A DNA stretch of 64,000 nucleotides from Nitrospinaceae bacterium. Lineage in GTDB: Bacteria; Nitrospinota; Nitrospinia; Nitrospinales; VA-1. The notes below the pieces were generated by a model. That model was not told the DNA's origin and did no database searches. It saw nothing but the letters and a program-made list of their open reading frames with translations. A program made the translations under genes and the position numbers. Positions 34,140 to 43,644 of this stretch are shown piece by piece. Numbering within the stretch: position 1 is the stretch's first letter; every line of letters starts with the position of its first letter. The stretch lies in the NCBI GenBank assembly GCA_029261655.1, contig JAJDAY010000022.1:62001-126000 (forward strand). The letters are read 5' to 3'.

Positions 34140-35693
34140 TCAGCTGTTCTTTTTTCCCTTACCCTTACCAGTTTCTTTGGCCACTTGCTTAGCCGTTTCT
34201 TTGGCAGAATCTTTAGCCGCACTTTTGGCGGAATCCTTAGCCGCAGATTTGGCAGAGTCCTTGGCCGCACTTTTGGCGGAATCCTTAGCCGCAGATTTGG
34301 CAGAGTCCTTGGCCACACTTTTGGCGGAATCCTTAGCCGCAGATTTGGCAGAGTCCTTGGCTGCGGATTTTGCAGAATCTTTGGCGGCTCCTTTGGCGGA
34401 ATCCTTGGCTGCGGATTTTGCGGAATCTTTAGCCGCTCCTTTGGCAGAGCCCTTGGCCGCGGATTTTGCGGAATCCTTGGCCACACCTTTTGAAGAGCCC
34501 TTAGCCTCTAATCTCGCGAGTTTTTTCTCAGCCTTAGCTTCTACCTTAACGAGTTTTTTCTCGGCCTTAGCTTTTGCCTTTGCAAGTTTTTTCTCGGCCT
34601 TAGCATTTGCCTTAGCAAGTTTTTTCTCGGCTTTTGCTGCTTTTTTGGCAACTTTTGCAGCATCCTTGGCCGCAAGCTTGGCCAATCCTTTGCCAATCCC
34701 CTTAGCTACCATCAATTTTTTTGGTTTTGTGGTTTTACTCACCACCTTGTCTAAAAAACTTGCAGGGGCCACCCTAACCGCTGATGGGCTACCATCGGGG
34801 GAAAAATCCTGAACTTCTCCTGCAGAAATGAAAAATGTTTTGCCTTTACCATTGGTTGAATTCGAGAAGGTCTCAATCTTACCTTCCAATACGACAAAAG
34901 TCGTTTTCCCATTAGGATGGGTAATGACCGCAAATTCTGTTCCACGCACTCCCGCAGTCGCGGTCGGGGTGACGACCTTGAAGGAGGAGCCATTGGTCAT
35001 GTCCTTGGTCACTTTAAAACGGACCCAACCGAGTGAAGCTTTAATCAAAGTTTCGCGAAGATTTTTATCAGGATTAAAAACATGGGTGTTGATATTGATC
35101 ACCGTATCTTCGCTCATGGTGAGAGTGCTGGAATCATCAAACGTAAAAAGCGCCTTTGAAGAAAAATCGGTCTCGAACTGGTCGTCCATAAAAATCGGAG
35201 AGGCCAATTCGGTTTGCTTCTTTTCAGATTGCCCCTTATGTGTTTGATAAACTTTTCCATCCACACCCGTTGCGATGCCGATATCCGTGGAGTCAACGAT
35301 TCCCGCATTTTTCAGGAACAATTTTTGATCAAATAAGGTCTTATTCGCTTTCCCGCCCGAAAAGGCATAAGTGATTCTTACGAACTCCTGTTGGGTCAGT
35401 AAGTCACCAGGAGACTTGTTTTCCAGCACATTGATCCCTCTGGCCTTTAAAGATTTGGCGACTTTGGCATACAACGGTTTTGGGGATAATTGAGAGTGAT
35501 TGCCCGGCAAAAGGTTACTTTCAGGGTGATTTTGCGCCAGCATTTTAATAAACTCCCCGCGGGTGATTTCATCTTTATTCTGAACAGACGCAAATACAGT
35601 CCCGTTTACCAAGAGAGCCGTTATGAAAATAACAAGGCTTGAGACCTGCGCGAGGCGCATGCTCCAAAATAAATTTTTGATTTGCGTTCTCAT
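34140..35693 (-). CDS. secreted FecR-domain protein with histone-H1-like Lys/Ala repeat tail
   Basis: This is a 517-residue exported protein with a signal peptide (AQVSSLVIFITALLVNGTVFA). Residues about 35-110 resemble an SLH-like segment (DEITRGEFIKMLAQNHP). A FecR domain follows at about 125-270 (LTMSEDTVININTH, SFKVVTPTATAGVRGTEFAV). The last 200 residues are low-complexity: four 11-residue units of AEKKLAKAKAK type, then about a dozen 8-residue KDSAKSAA units ending KGKGKKNS. The start at ATG 35693 has AAGGGG upstream. Secreted FecR proteins without a sigma factor are thought to act at the cell envelope. A strongly basic tail could bind peptidoglycan, LPS or extracellular DNA. Confidence 0.82.
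   Translation of the reverse strand: MRTQIKNLFWSMRLAQVSSLVIFITALLVNGTVFASVQNKDEITRGEFIKMLAQNHPESNLLPGNHSQLSPKPLYAKVAKSLKARGINVLENKSPGDLLTQQEFVRITYAFSGGKANKTLFDQKLFLKNAGIVDSTDIGIATGVDGKVYQTHKGQSEKKQTELASPIFMDDQFETDFSSKALFTFDDSSTLTMSEDTVININTHVFNPDKNLRETLIKASLGWVRFKVTKDMTNGSSFKVVTPTATAGVRGTEFAVITHPNGKTTFVVLEGKIETFSNSTNGKGKTFFISAGEVQDFSPDGSPSAVRVAPASFLDKVVSKTTKPKKLMVAKGIGKGLAKLAAKDAAKVAKKAAKAEKKLAKANAKAEKKLAKAKAKAEKKLVKVEAKAEKKLARLEAKGSSKGVAKDSAKSAAKGSAKGAAKDSAKSAAKDSAKGAAKDSAKSAAKDSAKSAAKDSAKSVAKDSAKSAAKDSAKSAAKDSAKSAAKDSAKSAAKDSAKETAKQVAKETGKGKGKKNS
34195..34500. repeat. 24-bp coding tandem repeat array
   Basis: About twelve 24-bp units encode the alternating KDSAKSAA/KGSAKGAA octapeptide in the FecR protein tail. 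Units differ by synonymous and a few coding changes, so the array has had time to diverge. Copy number is likely to vary between strains. Confidence 0.85.
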
Positions 35694-36041
35694 ACATTTC
35701 CCCTTTAATTTAAAAAAACTCAAAAATGGTGTCACGGCTTGAAAACAGCCGGATTATTTAAATATTAAGAAGACTATATTTTTCAGCAACTTACCAACAG
35801 TTAAAGCAAGACAGGTGCCTAAAAGAAAAACTCTCAGGTTTTTTTTACAAAGGAACTGAAAAACCGCCGGATACTCGACCTATTTTTTTCGAAGAGAAAT
35901 AACTGGCAGGGTTTGCAGTCAGGAACTTGTGTGAATCTGTGAACAGGTGATAAGAGAATAAGTACCCGTTTTAGGGTATATTTCAACCAGTGGGATTTTA
36001 AGGTATTGGCAGGAAATATGACTTTTGGGTGGGGTAAGGTA
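35694..36041. other. intergenic stretch with no gene seen
   Basis: This lies between the FecR gene start and the end of the GGDEF/EAL gene. It presumably holds the FecR promoter. No clear -35/-10 pair, RNA gene or dispersed repeat is visible. Confidence 0.5.
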
Positions 36042-38162
36042 TCAGGGACAAGATAGCAGTTTGGTTGCCTCTTCCGCCGGTATGGGTTTACTCAGTAAAT
36101 ATCCCTGGATAATATCGGCTCCAATGGAGCGCAACACTTCCTTTTGCTCCTTCGTTTCGACACCTTCTGCAATGGTCTTAAGGTTCAGGGCTTTTGCCAT
36201 GCCGACAATGGCCTTGGTAAGGGAAGCATCCTCTTCACAGGTGATATCTTTCACAAAGGCTCGGTCAATTTTCAAATTGTTTAAAGGAAAGTTATTCAAA
36301 TAGCTCAGCGACGAGTAACCCGTCCCAAAATCATCGATAGAAAGTTTTATTCCAATTGCGCTCAACTGTTTAAGTTGAATAGTTGCTGATTTCGCATCTT
36401 CCATCAAAACCGATTCTGTAATTTCCAACTCAAGGTTTTCGGGATGGATTCCCGTTTCCTGAATAATATTCTGGATCATTGAAACCAGATCGGATTGACC
36501 AAACTGGCAGGGGGAAATGTTGACCGCAATATTTTGAATTGAGAGCCCTGTATCCAACCATGTTTTAATTTGCTCACAGGCAGTCCTGAGAACCCATTCT
36601 CCCATTGGAATGATGAGCTTGGTTTTTTCGGCCATGGGTATAAAGTCCAGGGGAGAGACAAGTCCCCGGGTGGGATGGTTCCAACGTATCAACGCTTCAA
36701 ACCCTATGATAGTTTCGGAATCAAGTTCCAATTTGGGCTGATAATACAGGGCAAATTCATTTTGCACCAAGGCTTTCCGCAGGTCACCTTCAAGAGTCAA
36801 CCTATTTTTTGCATGGGTTTCCATGCTGGAATTGAAATGGCAATACTGATTCTTTCCATTACTCTTGGCAACATTCATCGCCGTATCTGCATTTTTAAGA
36901 AGTGCGCTGCCATCCCTGCCATCACTAGGATAACTCGAGATCCCTATGCTCAAGCCGATATGCACTGGCTGTCCATTAACTTGAAATGGCTCGTTAAATA
37001 ATTTAAGCAGGCTGGTAGCTTTGTGTTCTACCTGAACTTCGTGTTTAATTTTCGAAATAATGATGATGAACTCATCTCCTCCATACTTTGCTAATCGGCA
37101 ATTTGAAGAAGACCAGTCCTTTATCCGTTCTGCCACCCCTTTAAGCAGGTTGTCTCCTACGGTATGTCCCATGGAATCATTGATGATTTTAAAATCATCT
37201 AAATCCATCAGAAGGACGGCCACGGATTTATTTTCCATTTTTGCTCTGAGCAGTTCTGAATTTAATTCTTTCAGAATCAAATGTTTATTAGGAAGCCCTG
37301 TCAGATCGTCAAAAAAGATCAGGCTATCATTTATATGTTCCAACTCCTTAATTTTGGAAATGTCCTGAGCCATACCTATAAAAACAGGAGGGGTTTCGGT
37401 TTCCTGGTATTTAAAACGAATTTCCACCGGATACGTAGAACCATCCTTTCTTCGGTGGAACCCATTAAAAACTACTTCTTCCACAGTATTTGAGCGCAGT
37501 GGTCTGACCAGCTCCTCAAATTTTTCCTGGGTCATACCACTCATCACGTCAAAGGGCATCATTTTGACGGTTTCATTACTTTCATACCCCAGGTTCTTGA
37601 TAGCGCGGGAATTCAAATTAAAAAAATGATAGAACTCCGCGTCAAAAATATATATCTCGTTTGTGGTGTCATCAAGAAGGTGATGAAGATCGGAATTGAC
37701 CTTTTTCTGCGCTTTAAGAATTTTCATTCCCTGGTCCAGAGCCTTGAGGTTTTCTCGGGACCGATGTGATCCGGTTTTTAACAAACTCATTAATGCCTGC
37801 GGATTTGAAGCGAAATGGGTAAGAAACTGATCCTTATGTATTTCCAGTAAGCAAGTTTCAATAGCTGCCTTTACCGTGGCCGTACGAGGTTGGTTTTCAA
37901 TCAAAGTCATTTCACCAACGTATTCTCCTCGACCTCGCATTGCTATGACCGAGTTTTCATTTTCAACATTCAATTCACCGGAAAGAACGACATACATGGT
38001 TTCACCCACGTCTCCCTCTTTAAACAAAACTTCCCCAAAATTCATCGTAATTTCCCTGCATTCATCCACCAGGTCTTCCAGTTTCTTTTCAGGCAACAGC
38101 TGAAAAATTTCTATCGACCTTAATAAATCCAGTTTGTTGTCGTGGGTTATTGATGCTTTCAT
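36042..38162 (-). CDS. cyclic-nucleotide-binding, PAS, GGDEF and EAL c-di-GMP signalling protein
   Basis: This is a 706-residue cytoplasmic protein. Residues about 15-125 form a cNMP-binding domain (FKEGDVGETMYVVLSGEL, GEYVGEMTLIENQPRTATV). A PAS domain spans about 160-275, and a GGDEF domain about 283-445 has an intact YGGDEF at 360-365. An EAL domain runs from about 455 to 700 with FEALIRW, LEITESV, DDFGTGYSSL and KIDRAFV. Both catalytic sites look complete, so it may make and degrade c-di-GMP under control of a bound cyclic nucleotide and a PAS ligand. It is divergent from a CHASE2 adenylate cyclase gene 250 bases away. Confidence 0.93.
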   Translation of the reverse strand: MKASITHDNKLDLLRSIEIFQLLPEKKLEDLVDECREITMNFGEVLFKEGDVGETMYVVLSGELNVENENSVIAMRGRGEYVGEMTLIENQPRTATVKAAIETCLLEIHKDQFLTHFASNPQALMSLLKTGSHRSRENLKALDQGMKILKAQKKVNSDLHHLLDDTTNEIYIFDAEFYHFFNLNSRAIKNLGYESNETVKMMPFDVMSGMTQEKFEELVRPLRSNTVEEVVFNGFHRRKDGSTYPVEIRFKYQETETPPVFIGMAQDISKIKELEHINDSLIFFDDLTGLPNKHLILKELNSELLRAKMENKSVAVLLMDLDDFKIINDSMGHTVGDNLLKGVAERIKDWSSSNCRLAKYGGDEFIIIISKIKHEVQVEHKATSLLKLFNEPFQVNGQPVHIGLSIGISSYPSDGRDGSALLKNADTAMNVAKSNGKNQYCHFNSSMETHAKNRLTLEGDLRKALVQNEFALYYQPKLELDSETIIGFEALIRWNHPTRGLVSPLDFIPMAEKTKLIIPMGEWVLRTACEQIKTWLDTGLSIQNIAVNISPCQFGQSDLVSMIQNIIQETGIHPENLELEITESVLMEDAKSATIQLKQLSAIGIKLSIDDFGTGYSSLSYLNNFPLNNLKIDRAFVKDITCEEDASLTKAIVGMAKALNLKTIAEGVETKEQKEVLRSIGADIIQGYLLSKPIPAEEATKLLSCP

Positions 38163-38413
38163 GGCTATCCTTGGGATTTGGTTGCCAAATCGCAGTGGCT
38201 TTTTCGTCCTGCAAAATTTTTCGTTTTTGTAAGGGTATCCTTATACGATAATAACTTTTACATTTCTTTTCAAGTAAAATGTTTTATGCTAAACTATTGA
38301 AATATAATAAATTAACCAATCAAAAGCCTTGAAAACCCAATTCCTGGACCGGCTGGTTTTCATTGAACCCAAAAAGATTTGTGGTAAAAACCCTTGAAAA
38401 ATCGGGCCTTTTT

Positions 38414-40693
38414 ATGAAAAAAATCATCCCCTGGATTATCGGTTTATCGATCACTGGTGCTGTGATCCTGCTGTATTCGATGAATCCAACCACAATGCAT
38501 CGGCTGGAGTTATTTTTCCAGAATGCCCATTTTCAGTGGCGGGGACCTCTCAAACCGGGTCCCGAAGTCGTCATTGCCGCCATTGATGAAAAAAGCATCG
38601 ATGAGTTGGGACGTTGGCCCTGGCCTAGAAAAAAATTAGCCCAATTGGTCGATAAATTAGTTCAGCATCAAGTGAAGGTGATTGGCTTCGATATGGTGCT
38701 GTCCTCGGCGGATGAAAGTTCCGGTAAAAACAACCTGAAAAAAATTAAAACAACGTTAAAAGAAAATATTAAGGATGGTTTGCTGATTGATAAAGTTCTC
38801 GACCCCATCATTCAAAAATCAGATAACGATGCCATTCTTGCAACAGCTCTCAAGAAATCAAAGCGGTCTGTTTTAGGATTCTTTTTCCATTTTAATCCTG
38901 AGGGTTTGGAGCATCTAACGCCGGAAGAATTAAATGGGTATTTTAAAAATATCAAACGCACCCAATTTGGAGGATTTTTAAAAGTTCCCGGCGATGTCGA
39001 ACTGTCCACCGTTGATTTCAGAACGGCCTATGCGGTTGAGTCCAATATCCCTTCACTTTCCCAAAATGCGAGAAGCCAGGGCTATCTCTCCTTTGATGTT
39101 GAACCGGATGGTTCCATGCGCAAGCTCCCCATGATTGTCAAGTTCCACGACAAAGTCTCCAACAAGGATTATTTTTTTCCCCCCATGAGCGTCCGGGTTC
39201 TTGAAAGATATTTAAGAGGGACTCTGTTGTTCCAGGTGGGCGAGCTGGGCGCGGAAAAAGTCATTTTCAATGGGACCCAATCAATAGAAGTACCCGTTAA
39301 TGACAAGGGCGAAGTTCTGGTCAACTTTCTGGGAGGCCGCGAAACCTTTCCCCATATCTCCATCGCCGACATTCTCGATGAAAAAAACGATCTTGTTCCC
39401 CAGGGAAATTTAAAAGATAAGATCGTTCTGATAGGAGCGACCGCAACGGCATTGGGGGATACCAAGGTCACCCCCTTTGACCCGATTTATCCTGGTGTGG
39501 AAGTTCAGGCGACTATTATCGACAATATTTTAAGAAAAAAATTATTGTATCAACCAGGATGGGTTTTCCAGGCTGACCTGATTTACCTGATAAGCCTGGG
39601 AATTGTCCTGACCTTCATGTATTCAAGATTCAAACCGGTCATCGGCGTTTTTGCCTGCCTCGCCGTTGCCCTTGGCCAGTTTTTTTTGGCTCACTGGATA
39701 TTTGTGAATAAAGGGTTCTGGATCTCGGGAATTTATCCCTTTCTGCAAAATATTTTCATTTTCGGATCTTTGGCAATTCATTGGTACTTGACCGAGGAAA
39801 AACAAAAACAATTTATTCAAGATGTCTTTGGCAAATATCTTTCTGAAAAAGTGGTGGATAAACTTCTTAAAGATCCCAGTAAATTGCAATTGGGTGGAGA
39901 GCAGAAAGAACTAACTGCTTTTTTCACCGATTTAGAAAAATTCACCACTTTTTCTGAAAAATTATCAGCTCAAGAGCTGGTTAATTTGCTCAATGATTAT
40001 TTTACCGAAATGACGGATATCCTTTTGAGGCACGAAGGGACTCTCGATAAGTACGACGGCGACTCCATCAAAGCATTTTTTGGAGCGCCTTTATATTTTG
40101 AAGACCACGCCAAGCGGTCCTGTTGGGTCGCCATAGAAATGCAGGAAAAGCTAATAGAACTCCGTAAGCAGTGGAGGGATGAAGGAAGGCCCGAGTTGTA
40201 CATGCGCATCGGTTTAAATACAGGATCGATGGTGGTGGGCAACATGGGTTCAAAAAACAGAATGAATTATGGAATGAATGGCGATTCTGTGAATCTGGCC
40301 GCCCGGCTGGAAGGAGCCAATAAAGAGTATGGAACATTTATTTTAATCAGTGAATCAACCTACCTGCAAGCTAAGGACTTTATCGAGGCGCGGGAGTTGG
40401 ATTCCATTCGAGTTGTGGGGCGGTCCACTCCGGTTAAAGTTTTTGAGCTGTTGGGGAAAAAAGGCTTCATGGATGAAATGATTCGCGAAACGTTACCGCA
40501 TTACAACCAGGGATTAAATTTTTATAAACAAGGAAATTGGGACGAAGCGATCCGATGCTTCGAAAAATCCCTAAACGTACATCCGCAAGATGGCCCGTCT
40601 TCCACCCTATTAAACCGTTGCCAATTATTGAAAAACAATGTCCTTTTAAAGAAAGAAGATTGGGACGCGGTTTATTCCATGCCTTCTAAATGA
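38414..40693 (+). CDS. CHASE2-domain class III adenylate/guanylate cyclase with C-terminal TPR
   Basis: This is an inner-membrane sensor of about 759 residues. One N-terminal membrane helix, a periplasmic CHASE2 domain (DEKSIDELGRWPWPRKKLAQLV, VIGFDMVLSS), three membrane helices, then a class III cyclase domain: FFTDLEKFTTFSE and DKYDGDSIKAFFG give the two metal Asp residues, and GSKNRMNYGMNGDSVNLAARLE the transition-state Asn/Arg region. A TPR-like end follows (FYKQGNWDEAIRCFEKSL). It should make cAMP in response to an extracytoplasmic signal. The ATG at 38414 is used; the frame is open to a TTG at 38363, and neither has a clear ribosome site. Confidence 0.9.
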   Translation: MKKIIPWIIGLSITGAVILLYSMNPTTMHRLELFFQNAHFQWRGPLKPGPEVVIAAIDEKSIDELGRWPWPRKKLAQLVDKLVQHQVKVIGFDMVLSSADESSGKNNLKKIKTTLKENIKDGLLIDKVLDPIIQKSDNDAILATALKKSKRSVLGFFFHFNPEGLEHLTPEELNGYFKNIKRTQFGGFLKVPGDVELSTVDFRTAYAVESNIPSLSQNARSQGYLSFDVEPDGSMRKLPMIVKFHDKVSNKDYFFPPMSVRVLERYLRGTLLFQVGELGAEKVIFNGTQSIEVPVNDKGEVLVNFLGGRETFPHISIADILDEKNDLVPQGNLKDKIVLIGATATALGDTKVTPFDPIYPGVEVQATIIDNILRKKLLYQPGWVFQADLIYLISLGIVLTFMYSRFKPVIGVFACLAVALGQFFLAHWIFVNKGFWISGIYPFLQNIFIFGSLAIHWYLTEEKQKQFIQDVFGKYLSEKVVDKLLKDPSKLQLGGEQKELTAFFTDLEKFTTFSEKLSAQELVNLLNDYFTEMTDILLRHEGTLDKYDGDSIKAFFGAPLYFEDHAKRSCWVAIEMQEKLIELRKQWRDEGRPELYMRIGLNTGSMVVGNMGSKNRMNYGMNGDSVNLAARLEGANKEYGTFILISESTYLQAKDFIEARELDSIRVVGRSTPVKVFELLGKKGFMDEMIRETLPHYNQGLNFYKQGNWDEAIRCFEKSLNVHPQDGPSSTLLNRCQLLKNNVLLKKEDWDAVYSMPSK

Positions 40694-40695
40694 AA

Positions 40696-40935
40696 AATTT
40701 TTTAATGATTTGTAAGTTAAGTTGACTGTTTTCCCAAACTTCAAAAAATGGGACTATGGTAGAAATTCTCCTCCAAGGCAGAATTTGTAGAATTAATATA
40801 AACACTGGAACACCTAAAGCTGACTGAAAATTAAGCAGATAAGCGAAACCGACCTGAAATCAAAAAATTCCTAAAACCATCAATTTAACACTCTTTATCA
40901 GTAGGTCTACGGTTCGATCCCGTGACGGCCCACAA
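40696..40935 (+). repeat. 240-bp repeat with third tRNA-Lys 3'-end copy; inverted copy at 53491-53730
   Basis: About 195 bases of shared sequence start three bases after the cyclase stop and lead into a degenerate tRNA-Lys 3' end at 40890-40935 (ACTCTTTATCAG instead of ACTCTTAATCAG, and part of CCA lost). The same 240 bases, with scattered substitutions, lie inverted at 53491-53730. This is probably the right end of an integrated element. Confidence 0.85.
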
Positions 40936-41024
40936 TATAATGGGTTACGGGTTCATGCTCGTAGCCCACTTTTATTATGTAGGCACTATGTGTAGGCATG
41001 AGACTTCAAACAACATAGGGTTTG
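40936..41024 (+). repeat. second copy of the flank seen at 18918-19007
   Basis: The hairpin TGGGTTACG...CGTAGCCCA and two TGTAGGCA octamers (40978-40985, 40991-40998), ending in AACATAGGGTTTG, repeat the sequence right of attR. From here to 41412 no gene is supported. Confidence 0.8.
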
Positions 41025-41412
41025 TATAACCGCGCATTTAATTTAAGAAAAAGTTGCAGTTACTTTGGGATAAAAAAACTTTCCTTTTTCCATTAAGCCC
41101 TTTATATTTCCCACTTTCCACCACTTTTTCCCGGCATTTCCCGCCTTTTCATTAATCTCAGATTAACTGACATTTTATATCTGGTTTGAAGATAGAATGA
41201 ATACTTTAATAAACAGTGGTTATCAATGGTCCGGAGCAAAAGCAGACCGGGACTGAGGACGGGGTATCTTTGGCAGGTAAGACCGGACGCGCCCATTATG
41301 GGGAGTCCAATTAAATTAGAATAGGATGTTCTTGAGAAAATGGCAGAGCCGGGATCGTCAGGGTTTGGTATCATTGAGCGTACGGCAATTGACCCTTGGA
41401 GATGCTCGTCCA

Positions 41413-42030
41413 ATGACTGAAGAATTCATCAAGACTTTCGTTATTTTATTGACCATCATCGACCCTATTGGCAACCTGCCGACCTACATGGCGCTGACGG
41501 AAAAATATTCTGTAGAAGAACATAAGTCTATCGCTGTCAAAACTAGTTTCACCGTGTTTTGCTTTTTGACCGTGTCTTTTCTGGTGGGTAAGTACGCTAT
41601 CTTGTTTTTTGGGATACAGATGTCAGCGTTTAAGTTGATTGGGGGAATATTTCTCCTCTACGTTGCATTCACCATGATCACTAACAGCAAAACTTCCTTC
41701 TTTTTTTCCGGGGAAGAAATCGACCATAAGGGAGGTATCAGCCTGATGCCTTTAACATTTCCCCTGCTTGTCGGGCCCGCCGCTATCAGCTCGGTTATTA
41801 TTCAATCGGATGAGCTAACGGCATGGTATGCAAAAGTCATTTCCATGTTGGAGTTTGCTTTCATTGGGTTTTTAATCTGGTTGACTCTCAGACTTGCTAA
41901 AAAAATAATGGACATCCTGGGTAAGACGGGGATCAAGTTTCTCACTCAGGTAATGGGCCTGCTTTTAGGGAGCCTGGCGATAGGGTTTATTGCCGACGAG
42001 CTTAAAGTTCTTTTCCCTGGCCTCTCCTAG
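41413..42030 (+). CDS. MarC-family integral membrane protein
   Basis: This is a 205-residue inner-membrane protein of the MarC/NAAT family with six hydrophobic segments. Family features are FVILLTIIDPIGNLPTYMALT at the N-terminus, FKLIGGIFLLYVAFTMI in the middle and PLTFPLLVGPAAISSVII. Members have been proposed to transport amino acids, but function is largely unproven. The ATG at 41413 matches the usual family start; the frame extends upstream with non-family sequence. A weak GGAG lies 11 bases before it. Confidence 0.9.
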   Translation: MTEEFIKTFVILLTIIDPIGNLPTYMALTEKYSVEEHKSIAVKTSFTVFCFLTVSFLVGKYAILFFGIQMSAFKLIGGIFLLYVAFTMITNSKTSFFFSGEEIDHKGGISLMPLTFPLLVGPAAISSVIIQSDELTAWYAKVISMLEFAFIGFLIWLTLRLAKKIMDILGKTGIKFLTQVMGLLLGSLAIGFIADELKVLFPGLS

Positions 42031-42051
42031 CCAATTTGAAATTTCTTCAAT

Positions 42052-42495
42052 TCAGGAATTGTCCGGGTCAGCTCCTACCAGAAAACCTTCCAGATGAGCC
42101 CGCTTGTCGGCGTCGCCCCTGCGATAAACACGAATGACTTTTTCAATCAATTCTTTCAATGTTCGATCCTGCATCAGATCAGCAAATTCTTCCGGAAAAT
42201 TGACTTCATCGTCACGTTCCGGTTCCTGACGGGTAACGGGGCCGCGCCCGGTGAGCAACCAATAAATATTAATATCCGAAAAAATACATAAGTTGGCAAG
42301 AGTCGTGGCTGACGGCAAAGATTTGTCGTTTTCCAGATCGGAAAGAGAACCTTGAGAAACTCGAATCTTTTTGGACAACTCCACTAATTTCAACATGGAA
42401 TGTTTACGCCAGCTTTTCATCCGTTGCCCAACCGTGCTGATTGTGGCAATTTCTTGTGAACCATTGATTTCATAAGACATAAATTCCCTCATCAT
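42052..42495 (-). CDS. XRE-family helix-turn-helix regulator
   Basis: This is a 147-residue protein with an N-terminal Cro/CI-type HTH (residues about 22-80: VGQRMKSWRKHSMLKLVELSKKIRVSQGSLSDLENDKSLPSATTLANL). YWLLTGRGP follows, a frequent ending of phage-repressor-like HTH domains, then an acidic helical tail (LMQDRTLKELIEKVIRVYRRGD). It is probably a repressor. TGGTTAAT-like motifs upstream (42660-42712) could be its operators. It is convergent with marC. Confidence 0.85.
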   Translation of the reverse strand: MMREFMSYEINGSQEIATISTVGQRMKSWRKHSMLKLVELSKKIRVSQGSLSDLENDKSLPSATTLANLCIFSDINIYWLLTGRGPVTRQEPERDDEVNFPEEFADLMQDRTLKELIEKVIRVYRRGDADKRAHLEGFLVGADPDNS

Positions 42496-42578
42496 GAATA
42501 TCCTTTATTGGTTTTCATAGTCGCGCCTATCTTCCTCCTTCACAGTAAATTTTTATGCCACCAAAAAGCTGAATATAC

Positions 42579-42639
42579 TAGAAGCCTGCCCCCGATTTTT
42601 AAAGTGCCCCCTTGAGGGATTGCGGAAGACAGGCTTCTA
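42579..42639. promoter_or_regulatory. long-stem hairpin, possible structured RNA or terminator
   Basis: TAGAAGCCTG (42579-42588) and CAGGCTTCTA (42630-42639) are perfect 10-bp arms enclosing 41 bases that contain a smaller CCCCCTTGAGGG hairpin. It lies in a 400-base gene-free stretch between the divergent XRE gene and a small hypothetical gene. No known RNA family is recognised. Confidence 0.4.
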
Positions 42640-42898
42640 TGGAGGAGGAGATAATATCTTAACTTATTAAGGTTAAAGAATGGTTAATTAAGTATTAAGA
42701 TTGGTTAATATTATGGCCGGGGAATGAGTACGACCCGTCCACCAGAAAACCCGAAAAGGAGCAAATAACATCAACTCTTTCAGGCGCTCTATTTTGAGAT
42801 AATGTGTTTGAGTGAAAGAGGATTAGAAAAACTTTGTGAAATGATTGCGGGAATTTCGTTATATTGTTTATTTCTTAATACTTCCGAAGGTCGGACCC

Positions 42899-43180
42899 AT
42901 GCCAGAGTTTCGAGTTGAGAGAACCAGCTTACGTGGTTCGCCTGAAAAACCCTGTGATGAAGCGGTATTGAAGGAAACGTCTGAGATGATAGAGGATGGC
43001 TCTGCCAAGACCCATGGGGTTTGGGTGGTCGACATGGTTTCGCTGGATGAAATGATCACTTTTCGGGATAAGTATGGGGAATTGATCCTCGATCAGGATC
43101 CTTCTTTTCCTCAAATCCCGGACTCCATAGAAATATACGACGACTGGCGGGAAACGAAACGGGAACCCGTTGACCCGTAA
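42899..43180 (+). CDS. hypothetical acidic protein
   Basis: This is a 93-residue soluble protein starting MPEFRVERTSLRGSPEKPCDEAV and ending IYDDWRETKREPVDP. No family was recognised. The ATG at 42899 has AAGG eight bases upstream and is preferred over in-frame upstream starts. The gene is followed by a good intrinsic terminator, which supports its reality. Confidence 0.65.
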   Translation: MPEFRVERTSLRGSPEKPCDEAVLKETSEMIEDGSAKTHGVWVVDMVSLDEMITFRDKYGELILDQDPSFPQIPDSIEIYDDWRETKREPVDP

Positions 43181-43198
43181 ATGCAACGGGCTCCTTTT
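43162..43198 (+). terminator. intrinsic terminator overlapping the gene end
   Basis: GGAACCCGTTG and CAACGGGCTCC pair (one mismatch) around the stop codon of the small gene and are followed by TTTTT at 43194-43198. Confidence 0.7.
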
Positions 43199-43236
43199 TA
43201 AAATTATCTACCTAACCTGTTTTCAACAAGCTAGCC

Positions 43237-43506
43237 CTAATCCGGTGGTTGACCGTCCTTCCATAGCACCTGCTTTTCCGCATTTTTAATGTAGGCGTAG
43301 TCCTCATCGGCTTTTTCGTTGAGAGTGAGGGGGTCTTCGACATCCACCACCATGGCAGACACTTTTTCCATGCTCCCACCCAAGTGCAAATATATTTGAT
43401 CGCCATTGTCCAGCCGGGCACTCTTGTATACGAAAATAAAATTATAGTAATGCGAGAAAAACAAGGGCGCGTCACCATACTCTTCAAACACTTCCTCTGT
43501 AGTCAT
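43237..43506 (-). CDS. hypothetical protein
   Basis: This is an 89-residue acidic soluble protein (MTTEEVFEEYGDAPLFFSHYYNFIFVYKSARL...). AGGA lies eight bases before ATG. No family was recognised. It is adjacent to and convergent with the preceding small gene. Aromatic-rich strands in the first half suggest a small beta fold. Confidence 0.6.
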   Translation of the reverse strand: MTTEEVFEEYGDAPLFFSHYYNFIFVYKSARLDNGDQIYLHLGGSMEKVSAMVVDVEDPLTLNEKADEDYAYIKNAEKQVLWKDGQPPD

Positions 43507-43644
43507 GTAGATTCCTGATTAAATTGATTAAGGAAAAAGCTGGGCAAAAGAAAACTTAAAAGCCAGATGGATGTCCTGGGGAAAGTATCATGGTATCCCT
43601 AGCCAGTTTCATTTAAAGACAAACAAAAGGCCATCGGAGTAAAA

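Noticed and set aside
34177-34812. Long open frames opposite the FecR-protein repeat tail
   Set aside because: They are the antisense and frame-shifted reading of the 24-bp Lys/Ala repeats, which keep all frames open by composition.
41102-41413. 103-codon leftward ORF before marC
   Set aside because: It lies in the upstream region of marC, has no ribosome site and no recognisable protein features.
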